Position numbers and translations under genes: made by a program
NCBI GenBank assembly: GCA_019419455.1
Contig: DXZW01000022.1
Location: 1-43,735 of the forward strand
Length of the DNA: 43,735 bases
Direction of reading: 5' to 3'
From: Collinsella sp.
Lineage (GTDB): Bacteria > Actinomycetota > Coriobacteriia > Coriobacteriales > Coriobacteriaceae
Notes under the pieces: generated by a model
Databases searched by the model: none
Told to the model about the DNA's origin: nothing
The model's input: only the letters and a program-made list of their open reading frames with translations
Shown: in pieces, positions 30,313 to 39,694 of the stretch
How positions within the stretch are numbered: position 1 is the first letter of the stretch
Layout: every line of letters begins with the position of its first letter

Positions 30313-33183
30313 TCACTCTGCCTCGCTCAAATCGCTGAGCATAAACTCGTAAATGTCTTGCCTCACGGATGCGTTGAGCTCATATTCGATTTCAACGGCG
30401 TTGTCGCCGCTCTTAGTTTTAATGGCTTCGAACTCACCGGTCGGATGCATTTCGCCTAAGAAATAGAACTCCTTGCCACCCTTATCGTCCTTGTTCTTTC
30501 GCATAAACAAATACGTCTTCAGGCCGTTTTCCGGCCATGTCTTCAGGCGCTGAATCTCGGGGGAGTTGAGCGTGCGGTTGTTCTTAGAGATTGCAACTAG
30601 CTTACTCGGCGAAACAAAGCGGTCTTCATACTGAATTGACTCACTAATGTCGGGCGCCTTGTCATAGTTAATAAACACGGGGAATGTATTGGTCTTCTCG
30701 TCGTAGAAATAGCCGCCAAGATTTTGGCCGTTGATGTTCTTTTCCCAGTTCATCAGGCGGCAAACCTCCTCGTATGTGTACTTGGCGTTGAGAACGAAAT
30801 TTGTGTTTTCGTACGTCTCGGCATAGTCGAGTCGGTTGCGCGCAATACCAAAATCCAGCACCTCAAGAATCTGACGCTTGAACTCTGCGTTGCGCAGGGC
30901 GGTCGCAAACGCTTCGGTCAGACGAGGTCCGCATCCATCGTCAATAAGCAGGGAAACGAAATCCTTAGGAGTGGCAAAGTCGCCCTTAAGGACTGCGATT
31001 GCCGACCTAACGGCGCTGTCCTTAAGTTGTGCGCGGTAGTTCCTAAGCGCAGCCTCGCGCATATGCCGGTAGCCCTCGTGTCCGGCTTCGACGAGCGTTT
31101 GAAGCAAATAGAGATCTTCAAATCGCTTGCCCGCGGCAAGTTTTTGAGAAATAAATCTGAGGATTTTGATCTGGTCCGAGGAAAACTGCACCGTGTAGTC
31201 CGGCTCACATTTGGAAAGAAAATCGTGGTAGGACTTGCTGCTTTTGAAGATGAGTAGCGGGTCGATAGAGCCGTTGTGATCAAATTCGAGCAGCGAGGGG
31301 ATCTTTCCGAGCTTCTGCCGCAAGTCGAGATATTCGTTCTTCAAAAAGCGGGCGGAGGTAAAGTTGCCGCCATCGATGGCCTTGTAAATGCGTGCCTCGG
31401 AAATACGATCGAAGCTCACGGTCGAGCATCCGGGTATCACCGAATCGCCCTCTTGGACGAGACGACGCAGGCGATCTTTGTTGTACGTCTTGTCGCCCGA
31501 AAGCGCGATAGGCACCAAGAAGTTGCTCTGGTAATTGCCAATAAAGTCGAGTACCAGTGCGTATTCCTTGCCATCATTCAGGCGCAAACCGCGACCGAGC
31601 TGTTGAATAAAGATGATTGCGGAGTCGGTGCGTCGAAGCATGATGATCTGATTGAGCGAGGGGATGTCGACGCCTTCGTTCATGATATCAACCGAGAAAA
31701 TGTACTCGAGCTCGCCGGCTTCAAGTCGGCTGATTGCGACATCGCGGACCTCATCGGAATCTTGACCGCTAATCGCAGTTGTTCGATATCCGAGAGCGTT
31801 GAACTTGCGTGACAGTTCTTCGGCCTCGGCGTTTCGATTGCAGAAGATTAAGCCCTTGCGGTTGCTTTTGGTGACGCTATATTCCTCAATCTTCTCGGTG
31901 ATGTGACGCACGCGCTCGTCGGATGTTAAGCGTCCGAACAAGGCGGTATCTTCGACCGTTTCGTCGTCAATCTCCAGATCGTGAATGCCAAAATAATGGA
32001 AGGGGGCAAGCATCTCCTCGGCCAAAGCGTCCTGCAGCGTGATCTGGAACGCGATGACGTGATTGAAAAGGGCAAAGACGTCATAGCCGTCGGTGCGATT
32101 GGGCGTAGCGGTCATGCCCAGATAAAACCGAGGCGTAAAGTGCGACATGATGGACTGGTAACCCTGGGATCCCGTGCGGTGGGCCTCGTCGATGACGATG
32201 TAGTCGAACTCGTCGGGCCGGAAATCGCTCAGATGCTTGGCGACCGAAGAGCACATGGCAAACACGCAGGTAACATTGCTTATATTCTTGCCTGTTTGAT
32301 AGGTATCGAACGAATAGGCACTGCCCAAGAGCCGTTCATAGCTTGCGCGCGAGGCGTCGATAATGCGCCGGCGGTGCGCAAGAAAGAGGACGCGCCGGGG
32401 TTTAAACGCGAGTACATCGAACGCCGAAAGGAAGGTCTTGCCGGTGCCGGTTGCCGAGACCAGTAGGGCGCGGGTCTCGCCCTTGCGGTGGATTACGCCG
32501 AGCGCCTCAAGGGCGCGCCGCTGCATTTTATTGGGCTTGATTTCTTCGAGGTCGTTCATGGTTGGGCTAACAGTTGCCTGGAATGTCGGTTTCGATCTGG
32601 GCTTTGACGGACGTGCCGATCGATATGCGGCATAGTTCTCAATCCAGTCTTGGGAAAGCAAAACGGTTGAGGTGTCGTTCCACAACGAATTGAACTCGCC
32701 CCTCAGTTCGCCGAGTAGGCGGCTGTTCTCGACAGTCTGGTACAGCACGTTCCATTCTTTATTACAGGTGAGGGCGGTCTGCGTCATGTTCGAGCTGCCG
32801 ACGATGACCGTGCTGGTTTCGCCCTTATCAAAAATGTATCCCTTGGCATGCAGATTACCCTGGAATACGCGAACTTCCATGTTGTCGTATTCCAGGAGCT
32901 TGCGAAAGGCATCGGGTGAGTTGAAGTTGAGATAGGTGGACGTGAGCAGCCTGCCCTTAATGCCACGCTGCTTGAGCTCCTGGAACGTCTCGACCAGGAT
33001 TTGAAGGCCGCCGTCTGCAACAAACGCTACGCAAAAGTCAAAAGAGCTGCAGGTTGAGAGCTGCTCCTTCATAACGGATAGCAGTGTTCCGCCTGTCGCC
33101 TTTGAGTTGGCGATGAGCTTGGGTGAATCGTTCTCGCGTGCAAGCGAGTCGAATTCAATATCAATCTGCTGCTGCGTAGTCAT
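30313..33183 (-). CDS. PLD-nuclease - superfamily 2 helicase - DUF3427 protein
   Basis: The 956-residue protein is modular. Residues 1-190 form a phospholipase-D-like nuclease with His112, Lys114 and GSSN at 129-132 (LHAKGYIFDKG). A DEAD/DEAH helicase core follows: Walker A SATGTGKT 243-250, DEAH 332-335, TATPNRTDG 358-366 and the later FIQQLGRGLRL. The last 350 residues match the DUF3427 region. Such proteins are found in defence islands and are thought to act on nucleic acids of invaders; that role is inferred. The ATG at 33183 has AAAGG 10 bases before it; a TTG nine bases earlier is less likely. Nearby are AbiEi-like, Nudix and DUF4143 genes. Confidence 0.92.
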   Translation of the reverse strand: MTTQQQIDIEFDSLARENDSPKLIANSKATGGTLLSVMKEQLSTCSSFDFCVAFVADGGLQILVETFQELKQRGIKGRLLTSTYLNFNSPDAFRKLLEYDNMEVRVFQGNLHAKGYIFDKGETSTVIVGSSNMTQTALTCNKEWNVLYQTVENSRLLGELRGEFNSLWNDTSTVLLSQDWIENYAAYRSARPSKPRSKPTFQATVSPTMNDLEEIKPNKMQRRALEALGVIHRKGETRALLVSATGTGKTFLSAFDVLAFKPRRVLFLAHRRRIIDASRASYERLLGSAYSFDTYQTGKNISNVTCVFAMCSSVAKHLSDFRPDEFDYIVIDEAHRTGSQGYQSIMSHFTPRFYLGMTATPNRTDGYDVFALFNHVIAFQITLQDALAEEMLAPFHYFGIHDLEIDDETVEDTALFGRLTSDERVRHITEKIEEYSVTKSNRKGLIFCNRNAEAEELSRKFNALGYRTTAISGQDSDEVRDVAISRLEAGELEYIFSVDIMNEGVDIPSLNQIIMLRRTDSAIIFIQQLGRGLRLNDGKEYALVLDFIGNYQSNFLVPIALSGDKTYNKDRLRRLVQEGDSVIPGCSTVSFDRISEARIYKAIDGGNFTSARFLKNEYLDLRQKLGKIPSLLEFDHNGSIDPLLIFKSSKSYHDFLSKCEPDYTVQFSSDQIKILRFISQKLAAGKRFEDLYLLQTLVEAGHEGYRHMREAALRNYRAQLKDSAVRSAIAVLKGDFATPKDFVSLLIDDGCGPRLTEAFATALRNAEFKRQILEVLDFGIARNRLDYAETYENTNFVLNAKYTYEEVCRLMNWEKNINGQNLGGYFYDEKTNTFPVFINYDKAPDISESIQYEDRFVSPSKLVAISKNNRTLNSPEIQRLKTWPENGLKTYLFMRKNKDDKGGKEFYFLGEMHPTGEFEAIKTKSGDNAVEIEYELNASVRQDIYEFMLSDLSEAE

Positions 33184-33565
33184 CCCGGCCAAACCTTTCG
33201 AAAGACTATGTTGGCGCCAGGATAACAGATCGATCGTTCGTGTTTTGGGCGTATGTGATTTTTAGACTATCGGCTACTCAAGTTTGTGGCTGCGGCCTTG
33301 GTGCCGTGTCTTGCTGGGCCTCTCTCTATCTATGTGTATGTGTTTTCGTCTTATAGGCTGCTGGGAGAAGTCCTGCCCCCAAGATTCCGCGCATGCCATG
33401 GCTCCGTGTCGGCCATGTGACAAGCTGCTTGTCATAGCCTCGCCGGAATCCGACTGCAAATGGCCACGGACGGATATGCAGGTTCTTGTCGCTACGTGAG
33501 AAAAACTTGCAAAACTCGCAAGTTCTTGTCATGCTGTGAGAAAAACTTGCAGATTGGGGCGGGCG
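33184..33565. other. Divergent intergenic region between helicase and ATPase
   Basis: The region is mostly ordinary sequence with a T-rich stretch at 33240-33265. Its right end holds the 40-bp tandem repeat described next. I see no gene in it. Confidence 0.5.
33479..33551. repeat. Two tandem units of 33 bp, period 40, upstream of a DUF4143 ATPase
   Basis: GCAGGTTCTTGTC...GAGAAAAACTTGCA at 33479-33511 and GCAAGTTCTTGTC...GAGAAAAACTTGCA at 33519-33551 are nearly identical and 40 bases apart. The junction also forms an inverted repeat, AACTTGC and GCAAGTT. The last unit ends 14 bases before the ATG at 33566. This parallels the repeat before the other DUF4143 gene. Confidence 0.85.
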
Positions 33566-34861
33566 ATGGATAAACGGATGGTCCCTAGAGATCGATATCT
33601 CGAGAAATTGATTGCCTTTCGTGATGCGGATGTCATCAAGGTCGTAACGGGTATGCGCCGTTGTGGCAAATCGACGCTTCTGGACATGATGCGCAAACAT
33701 CTGGAGGATAACGGCATTCCGTCCGAGTGTCTTTTGACCTTTAAGATGGAGTCGTTTGAGCTGGAGGGCGTGCGTGATTGGCGAGAACTCTACCGCCACG
33801 TCGACGGCCAAATGCCTGCGGGTAAAAGGTGCTATCTCTTCTTCGACGAGCTCCAGGAGGTTGCCGGATGGGAGAAGGCGATTAACGCACTTCGTGTCGA
33901 CCGGGACTGCGATATATATGTTACGGGTTCGAATGCTTTTCTCCTGTCGTCTGAGATTGCGACCTTAATCTCGGGCAGGTATGTCGAGATTCGGATGCAT
34001 CCGCTCACTTTTTCGGAATATGTCGACTTTCTTGGTCCGACTGACGTCACGAATAGGCTCGCTGTTTTTGGTTGGGAGGACATTGTTGCGCTCGACGATC
34101 TTCTCGACCGTTATCTTGTGTTTGGAGGCCTGCCGTTTCTCGCTGCTTCAAAACTGCCGGAGCAGGAAATGAAGGACTATATCTGGAGCACGTACCAAAC
34201 AATCGTCGGGCGCGACATTTTGGCTCGCGAGGCGCGTCGGGGTAGACGGTCGGTGACGAGCAGGAGTGTGCTCGACCGCGTCACTTCCTACTTGGCCGAT
34301 AACATTTCAAACCCGACATCAATTAACAAGATTGTTGGCACGCTGGCGGAGAACGGGCTGAAATCCTCGCATGGCGTCGTGGACACTTGTGTGTCCGCCC
34401 TTGAGGAGACCTATATCTTTTCGCATGCGCGCCGATTTGATATTAAGGGTCGGGACATTTTGAAGACCGGTGGCAAGTTCTACATTGAGGATCTGGGGCT
34501 TCGAGCTTTCTTGGATGGGTATCGCGGCAGCGACAGTGGGCGTGTTCTCGAAAATGCCGTTTACAATCGCCTTGTCTATGACGGATATCAAGTCTTCACG
34601 GGTCATCTTCGAGATGCCGAAATCGACTTCGTTGCAATCGGCGACGGCTCGGATCGTAAGTTTATTCAGGTTACAGAGTCGATTGACGAGGAGGCGACGC
34701 GTAAGCGCGAGCTGCGTCCATTTGAGCTCAGATCGCTCGAGAAGATTACCGGCGGTTACGAGAAGATCATTGTCGTTCGTCAGGGGAGCCATCCGACCGA
34801 CATCGACGGTATCAAAATCGTTTCTGCAGTCGATTTCTTAATGGGTAGGCTTGGGGCTTAG
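33566..34861 (+). CDS. DUF4143-family AAA ATPase (AAA_14), copy 2
   Basis: The 431-residue protein has Walker A GMRRCGKST at 29-37, CYLFFDELQEV as Walker B, a winged-helix-like middle and a C-terminal DUF4143 region with DAEIDFVAIGDG. Compared with copy 1 at 15400-16767 it has the same order but clearly different sequence. The ATG at 33566 is chosen because it follows GGGGCGGG; the longer frame from 33536 lies inside the tandem repeat. Family function is unknown. It follows, on the opposite strand, the PLD-helicase gene. Confidence 0.85.
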   Translation: MDKRMVPRDRYLEKLIAFRDADVIKVVTGMRRCGKSTLLDMMRKHLEDNGIPSECLLTFKMESFELEGVRDWRELYRHVDGQMPAGKRCYLFFDELQEVAGWEKAINALRVDRDCDIYVTGSNAFLLSSEIATLISGRYVEIRMHPLTFSEYVDFLGPTDVTNRLAVFGWEDIVALDDLLDRYLVFGGLPFLAASKLPEQEMKDYIWSTYQTIVGRDILAREARRGRRSVTSRSVLDRVTSYLADNISNPTSINKIVGTLAENGLKSSHGVVDTCVSALEETYIFSHARRFDIKGRDILKTGGKFYIEDLGLRAFLDGYRGSDSGRVLENAVYNRLVYDGYQVFTGHLRDAEIDFVAIGDGSDRKFIQVTESIDEEATRKRELRPFELRSLEKITGGYEKIIVVRQGSHPTDIDGIKIVSAVDFLMGRLGA

Positions 34862-34958
34862 GGCGTTTGAAGCGCGTCTGTTTCCTATGCCTAGCGACAT
34901 TGCCGCAGCTCGTGATACCGCCGGCTCCTTCCTCTTCGTCAAGCGGCACCAACTCAGC

Positions 34959-34989
34959 TGATCCGTTGGGGACGGAGGAAAGCGGATCA
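34959..34989. repeat. 31-bp palindromic repeat, copy 2
   Basis: TGATCCGTTGGGGACGGAGG and the following bases to TCA match the reverse complement of 12185-12215, with one difference. It lies between the DUF4143 gene and a small membrane protein gene. Confidence 0.85.
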
Positions 34990-35147
34990 TTTTCGGCGCG
35001 CCGCAGGTGATACGAATCCTGCGGCGCGCTGTTTTTTGCGCGAGGGCTTTCAGCTGTGTCCACGTGGCGTGGGAGACTTAATTTGCCATCTTGGTCTGTC
35101 ACGGCGGCGTGAATCAAAGCAACGGCCCTCTAAGGAGTTCGATATTG

Positions 35148-35387
35148 ATGAGTGACAACACCAAGCATCTCGCAAAGAAGTGCGTCAAGGACGCGGGGCC
35201 GTGCCTCGCGCTGTGCGTAGCCGGCGCAGCGGTCGCGCTGCTGGCTGTTCTGGGGCCATTCGACGTGCTCCGAAGTGCCAGTTCCCTGCACGTTTGCATG
35301 GCCCTTGCCGGCGCCATGATGACCGGCGGCGTGCTCGATCTGGTTTTTTGGGTGCTTGACCCGTTTGGATGGAAGAACGAGGGGTAA
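35148..35387 (+). CDS. Small two-helix membrane protein
   Basis: The 79-residue protein has a basic start (MSDNTKHLAKKCVKDAG) and two membrane helices at about 19-37 (LALCVAGAAVALLAVLGPF) and 46-69 (LHVCMALAGAMMTGGVLDLVF, ending before WVLDPFGW). TAAGGAG lies at 35131-35137, ten bases before the ATG; the upstream frame start at 35091 is not used. No family is recognised. It is not obviously linked to its neighbours. Confidence 0.75.
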   Translation: MSDNTKHLAKKCVKDAGPCLALCVAGAAVALLAVLGPFDVLRSASSLHVCMALAGAMMTGGVLDLVFWVLDPFGWKNEG

Positions 35388-35472
35388 GCCCTAAGGGATG
35401 GAAGGGCTGGAACGGTTAGCTTAGTAATCGTGCAGAATGCGGGCTAGCGACTTGCAGGGAAGTGGTGATCCG

Positions 35473-36198
35473 ATGACGGTCTATGTGACGGGCGACATTC
35501 ACGGTGGGCTCGACATGCAAAAGCTGCGCGACTGGGAGCTTGGGGATAGTCTGACGAGTGACGACTATCTCATCGTCGCCGGCGACTTTGGCTTTCCCTG
35601 GGATTTCTCTGCCGAGGAGTGCGCCGATATTGCTTGGCTGGAATCGCGTCCCTATACCGTGTTGTTCGTCGACGGCAACCACGAGCGTTTCGATCACTGG
35701 GCGGAGCGCCCCATGGAGTTGTGGCACGGTGGGCTGACGCAGCGCCTGTCGGATGCCTCGCCCATACGGCGACTGACGCGTGGCGAGGTTTTTGAGCTCG
35801 ACGGCTCAACGATCTTTACCATGGGCGGCGCCACGAGCGTGGACAAGGAATACCGCATTCCGTATTCCAGCTGGTGGCCGCAGGAGCTGCCGGACGAGCG
35901 CAACTTTGAGGAGGCGCGGGCAAAGCTCGACAGCGTGGGCTGGACGGTCGACTACGTGATCACCCACACCTGCTCTACGCGCATGCTTTCGTCCACGCTT
36001 TATCCAGCGCCCGGCTGGAATTGCCCCTCCGTTGATCGGCTTACGGCATTTTTCGATGAGCTGGAAGACCGCTTGGACTACAAGCGCTGGTACTACGGGC
36101 ATTTTCATCGGGATACCAACCCGGCCGAGCGTCACACCGTGCTCTACGACTGCATCGTTCGCTTGGGCGACGAACTCCAGTCCTGGGATGTTGCGTAG
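35473..36198 (+). CDS. Calcineurin-like metallophosphoesterase
   Basis: The 241-residue enzyme has metal-site motifs TGDIHGGLD, VAGDFGFPW, DGNHERFD, THTCSTRM and YYGHFHRDT. It resembles small bacterial metallophosphoesterases of unknown substrate, separate from the PPP gene at 25444 and from YfcE. The ATG at 35473 has GGAAGTGG upstream. It converges with gluQ, 15 bases away, without an obvious terminator. Confidence 0.88.
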   Translation: MTVYVTGDIHGGLDMQKLRDWELGDSLTSDDYLIVAGDFGFPWDFSAEECADIAWLESRPYTVLFVDGNHERFDHWAERPMELWHGGLTQRLSDASPIRRLTRGEVFELDGSTIFTMGGATSVDKEYRIPYSSWWPQELPDERNFEEARAKLDSVGWTVDYVITHTCSTRMLSSTLYPAPGWNCPSVDRLTAFFDELEDRLDYKRWYYGHFHRDTNPAERHTVLYDCIVRLGDELQSWDVA

Positions 36199-36213
36199 AG
36201 GCGGGGTGGCTGG

Positions 36214-37233
36214 CTACTCGACCGTTACAGTGATGTTCTCCCGATGCGCGCGGATGACGTCCCAGCTAAAGTGCTCGACCAGCTGCTCGGCGGTACGCGG
36301 CGTGGTGTCCGGCGCGATGCCTGTTTGCCCGGCGAGCCATCCCAACAGTGCCTCGGGTGTGCCAAAGCGGGTGCGGAGCTCGCCCAGGTCCAGATCGCAA
36401 TCGCGCTTGGAAAGGCGGCGGCCGTCCGGCGACATGAGCAGCGGAATGTGCGCGTAGCGCGGTGTGGGCAGTCCCAGCAGATGTTGCAGATAGATCTGGC
36501 GCGTCGTGGAACCAAGCAGGTCGCATCCGCGTACGATCTCGGTGACGCCCATGGCAGCGTCGTCGACCACCACGGCCAGCTGATAGGCAAACACGCCGTC
36601 GCTGCGGCGCACCAAAAAGTCGCCGCACTCGGTGGCGAGTGCCTCGCATTGGGCTCCGTACGTGCGGTCCACGAATTCGATCACGTCGCCGGCGAGGTCG
36701 TCGACGTCGGGCACACGCAGACGCGTGGCCGGAGCGCGCGGGATGCTGCGGCGGGCAACCTCCTCGGCAGAAAGGCCTCGGCAGGCGCCGCGGTAGATGG
36801 GCGTGCCGTCGCTCGCGTGCGGCGCGCTTGCGGTGTGGAGCTCGGCGCGCGTGCAAAAGCAGGGATAGGTGAGGCCGGCGTCTTGCAGCTGGTGCAGGGC
36901 GTCCTCGTACAAGTCCAGGCGATCGTGCTGGTAGTAGGGGCCTTCGTCCCACTCAAGCCCCAGCCAGGCTAGGTCGTCAATCAATTGGGCGGCAAGTTCC
37001 GGGCGCTTGCAGCGATCGTCCAGGTCCTCGATGCGCAACACGATGCTGCCGCCCTGGCTGCGGGCCGAAAGCCACGCGCACAGGCAGCTGAACACGTTGC
37101 CCAGGTGCATGCGGCCCGAGGGCGACGGGGCAAAGCGGCCCACGACCGGCGCGAGGGCGGGGGCGAGCTTGCTGTTGGGCGCCGTCGACATGGCCACGGC
37201 GGGTGTTGCTATGTTGCATGCGTTGATATCCAT
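36214..37233 (-). CDS. gluQ: Glutamyl-Q tRNA(Asp) synthetase
   Basis: GluQ-RS is a truncated GluRS paralogue that attaches glutamate to queuosine at position 34 of tRNA-Asp. The HIGH-type motif PSPSGRMHLGN is near 36-46, and the KMSKS-type RRLSKRD is near 273-279. The zinc-binding cysteines are seen in PCFCTRAEL and YRGACRG. There is no anticodon-binding domain, as expected. The N-terminal extension (about 30 residues) is longer than usual; a start at 37191 (MSTAPNSK) is possible. A TATACT box ends 7 bases before the ATG at 37233, suggesting a leaderless transcript. Confidence 0.92.
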   Translation of the reverse strand: MDINACNIATPAVAMSTAPNSKLAPALAPVVGRFAPSPSGRMHLGNVFSCLCAWLSARSQGGSIVLRIEDLDDRCKRPELAAQLIDDLAWLGLEWDEGPYYQHDRLDLYEDALHQLQDAGLTYPCFCTRAELHTASAPHASDGTPIYRGACRGLSAEEVARRSIPRAPATRLRVPDVDDLAGDVIEFVDRTYGAQCEALATECGDFLVRRSDGVFAYQLAVVVDDAAMGVTEIVRGCDLLGSTTRQIYLQHLLGLPTPRYAHIPLLMSPDGRRLSKRDCDLDLGELRTRFGTPEALLGWLAGQTGIAPDTTPRTAEQLVEHFSWDVIRAHRENITVTVE

Positions 37234-37747
37234 GCGGACGAGTATAGCGCGGGGTGAGGTGAGGGGGCGTCGTCGATGCTCGCGAGTTGCCGAGGCTGCG
37301 TGTTGTGCGCGGCGGGCACCGACTGAACACCTCGATTACCGCCCCAAGCTCAGCCCCTTCAACCCCTCAAACGACAGAAACCCCGGCAGCTCTTCGCAAC
37401 TGCCGGGGTTTCCGCGGAAAAGGGGGACATGATCCTCAAGCGAACGGCAAAGGGGCAAACCGTTTTCGCTCAACTGCTTTATGCCCCTCGCTCGCCGGCT
37501 TAATCGGCTCACGCCGCGCCCACACAAAGCCGCTACACCTGTGACGGAGCTATGAAGTGGTATCTATGCCGGAGCGGGCTATGCCAAGGAGTGTCCCAGA
37601 TTGCCGGCAGATAAGGAACGTCCCCAGGTGCCGGTCGCGGGCGTGACTTTCGTCCCGTTTGATACTCCGCTGGCCTAGATGTTCGTCATGTGCGCCCGTA
37701 AACGTGGGACAATGGCGTTACTGGTATCACAGACAAAGGATGTGCCT
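37234..37747. other. Intergenic region with a perfect hairpin
   Basis: The 514 bases contain no gene that I accept. GAAACCCCGGCAG (37377-37389) and its complement (37400-37412) form a perfect 13-bp stem without a T-run. GGGGGACATGATCC at 37426-37439 recalls the GGGGACAG loops at 8821 and 12160. The promoter of the DUF2207 gene must lie near the right end; no clear box is seen. Confidence 0.45.
37377..37412. repeat. Perfect 13-bp stem hairpin
   Basis: Arms 37377-37389 and 37400-37412 enclose a 10-base loop (CTCTTCGCAA). It is followed by CGCGGAAAAGGGGGACATG and not by a T-run. Confidence 0.7.
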
Positions 37748-39694
37748 ATGAACACCCTCGCCGCCAAAGTCAGCCGGCAGCGCCGCCTGTTTGCGCGATT
37801 CGCTTCCGTCTGCGCGCTCGTTGCGCTTGCGTTGTTGCTGCTGCCTGCCGCCGCGCACGCCGACGGCTACTCCATGACCCAAACCTATATCGGTGCCACG
37901 GTCGAGGCCGATGGATCGCTGACCGTTGTCGAGGGACGCCAGTTTGATTTCGACGACGACATCAACGGCGTGTATTGGGATATCAATACAGGCTCTAACC
38001 AGCAAGGCGGCTCGGTGGTCGTCAATGTGCTAAGCGTCGAGGAAGACGACACTGCGTTTAACAAGGTCGACAGCGCAAACAAAGGCGACGACGGCGTTTA
38101 CACGGTGGAACAGTCCGACGACGGCGTAAAGATTAAGGTGTTCAGCCCCCACGAGAGCGGCGACAGCGCAATCTACTACGTGAGTTATTCCATGACCGGT
38201 GCGGTTATGAACTGGGCCGATACCGCCGAGCTCTACTGGAAGTTCGTGGGTGACGGTTGGTCGGCGGATTCCGATGACGTCGAGATGGAAGTGTATTTCG
38301 CAAATGCCGCTGCCGGGACGGCTGCCGTCAAGGGCGATAACTTCCGCGCATGGGGCCACGGTCCGCTGACGGGCGACGTGTCGCTCGATGAGGACGAGCC
38401 CATGGTCACCTATACCATTCCCTGCGTGCATCAGGGCGAATTCGCCGAGGCACGCATCGCCTTCCCCAGCGACTGGGTGCCGCAGCTTGCCGCCTCGGGC
38501 GAAGAGCGCATGTCAACGATCCTGAGCGAAGAGAAGGAATGGGCCGACGAAGCTAACGCCCGCCGTGAGCACGCGCGTGCGGTTGCCAGCGCGATTGCCG
38601 TGGTGTGTGTTGTTGTGGCGGTTGCCTATACCGGTGTGATCGTGATGCTCAAGCTACGCAGGCCCAAGCCCAAGCCGCTCTTCCAAGACGAGTACTTCCG
38701 CGATGTGCCCTCCGCCGACCATCCTGCGGTGCTTGCAGCTCTTATGAGCTGGAACAACGTGCCCGATCAGGCATATATCGCCACGCTGATGAAGCTGACC
38801 GACGACCGCGTGATCAAGCTGGAAGAAGCGACCGAGGCCAAGAAGAAGGGTCTGCTCCGTCGCGAAAAAGAGGAGCAGACGTATCGCATCACGGTGACCG
38901 ACGAGGCCTGGAAGGCTGCCAAGAAGGATGGCATCGATCGCGATGTGCTCAAGGTCTTCTTCGCCGGCGTTAAGCCCGATAAGGACGGAGTCCGTTCGCG
39001 CACGTTTAGCGAGCTGGAGGAGTACGCTAGCGAGCGCACCACATCTGTTGGCGACAAGCTCGAGGACTATCAGAGCACGGTTAAGGGCAAGCTGGAGGCG
39101 CGCGAGCTTATCGCATCGGACGGCACCATCGCCCTGGTTGCCGGCTTGGTTATCGGTATCATCATCGTCTTTGGCATTCTGGGCTCTCTGATCTATACCG
39201 ACTTTGCGGACGCCAACGTCGGTGCCGCTGTGATTTCGATCCCCGTCACGATCGTGGGCTTTGTCCTGAGCTGCACCTTCCGCCGTTACACGCCGGAGGG
39301 CGCCGAGGTGGCGGCTCGCTGCAAGGCGCTCAAGCATTGGCTCGAGGATTTCACACGCCTAAAGGAAGCCGTCCCGGGCGATCTGGTGCTGTGGAACAAG
39401 CTGCTGGTGATGGGCGTTGCCCTAGGCGTTTCGAAAGAAGTGCTGCGACAGCTGGCCGAGGCCGTGCCTGCGGACCTGCGCAACAGCGACGATTTCTATG
39501 ACAACTACCCCTGCTACTGGTGGTATTACCATCACTACGGCAACGAGTCTCCGCTCGATTCGTTCAATGATGTGTATCACGAGACCATCCGCGAGCTGGC
39601 TTCGAGTTCCGATAGCTCGAGCGGCGGCAGCGGTGGCGGCTTTTCCGGTGGCGGCGGTGGCGGCGTCGGCGGAGGCGGCGGCGGAACGTTCTAG
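37748..39694 (+). CDS. DUF2207 membrane protein
   Basis: The 648-residue protein has a signal peptide of about 39 residues ending AAHA before DGYS. A beta-rich extracellular domain follows (TQTYIGATVEADGSLTVVEG onward), a membrane helix (about 278-300, VASAIAVVCVVVAVAYTGVI), a cytoplasmic region (KPKPLFQDEYFRDVPSADHP), and then two more helices (LVAGLVIGIIIVFGILGSLI and AAVISIPVTIVGFVLSC). It ends in a Gly-rich tail. This is the common layout of DUF2207 proteins, whose function is unknown. The ATG at 37748 has AAAGGA at 37736-37741; a frame from 37679 is longer but lacks support. Confidence 0.9.
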   Translation: MNTLAAKVSRQRRLFARFASVCALVALALLLLPAAAHADGYSMTQTYIGATVEADGSLTVVEGRQFDFDDDINGVYWDINTGSNQQGGSVVVNVLSVEEDDTAFNKVDSANKGDDGVYTVEQSDDGVKIKVFSPHESGDSAIYYVSYSMTGAVMNWADTAELYWKFVGDGWSADSDDVEMEVYFANAAAGTAAVKGDNFRAWGHGPLTGDVSLDEDEPMVTYTIPCVHQGEFAEARIAFPSDWVPQLAASGEERMSTILSEEKEWADEANARREHARAVASAIAVVCVVVAVAYTGVIVMLKLRRPKPKPLFQDEYFRDVPSADHPAVLAALMSWNNVPDQAYIATLMKLTDDRVIKLEEATEAKKKGLLRREKEEQTYRITVTDEAWKAAKKDGIDRDVLKVFFAGVKPDKDGVRSRTFSELEEYASERTTSVGDKLEDYQSTVKGKLEARELIASDGTIALVAGLVIGIIIVFGILGSLIYTDFADANVGAAVISIPVTIVGFVLSCTFRRYTPEGAEVAARCKALKHWLEDFTRLKEAVPGDLVLWNKLLVMGVALGVSKEVLRQLAEAVPADLRNSDDFYDNYPCYWWYYHHYGNESPLDSFNDVYHETIRELASSSDSSSGGSGGGFSGGGGGGVGGGGGGTF

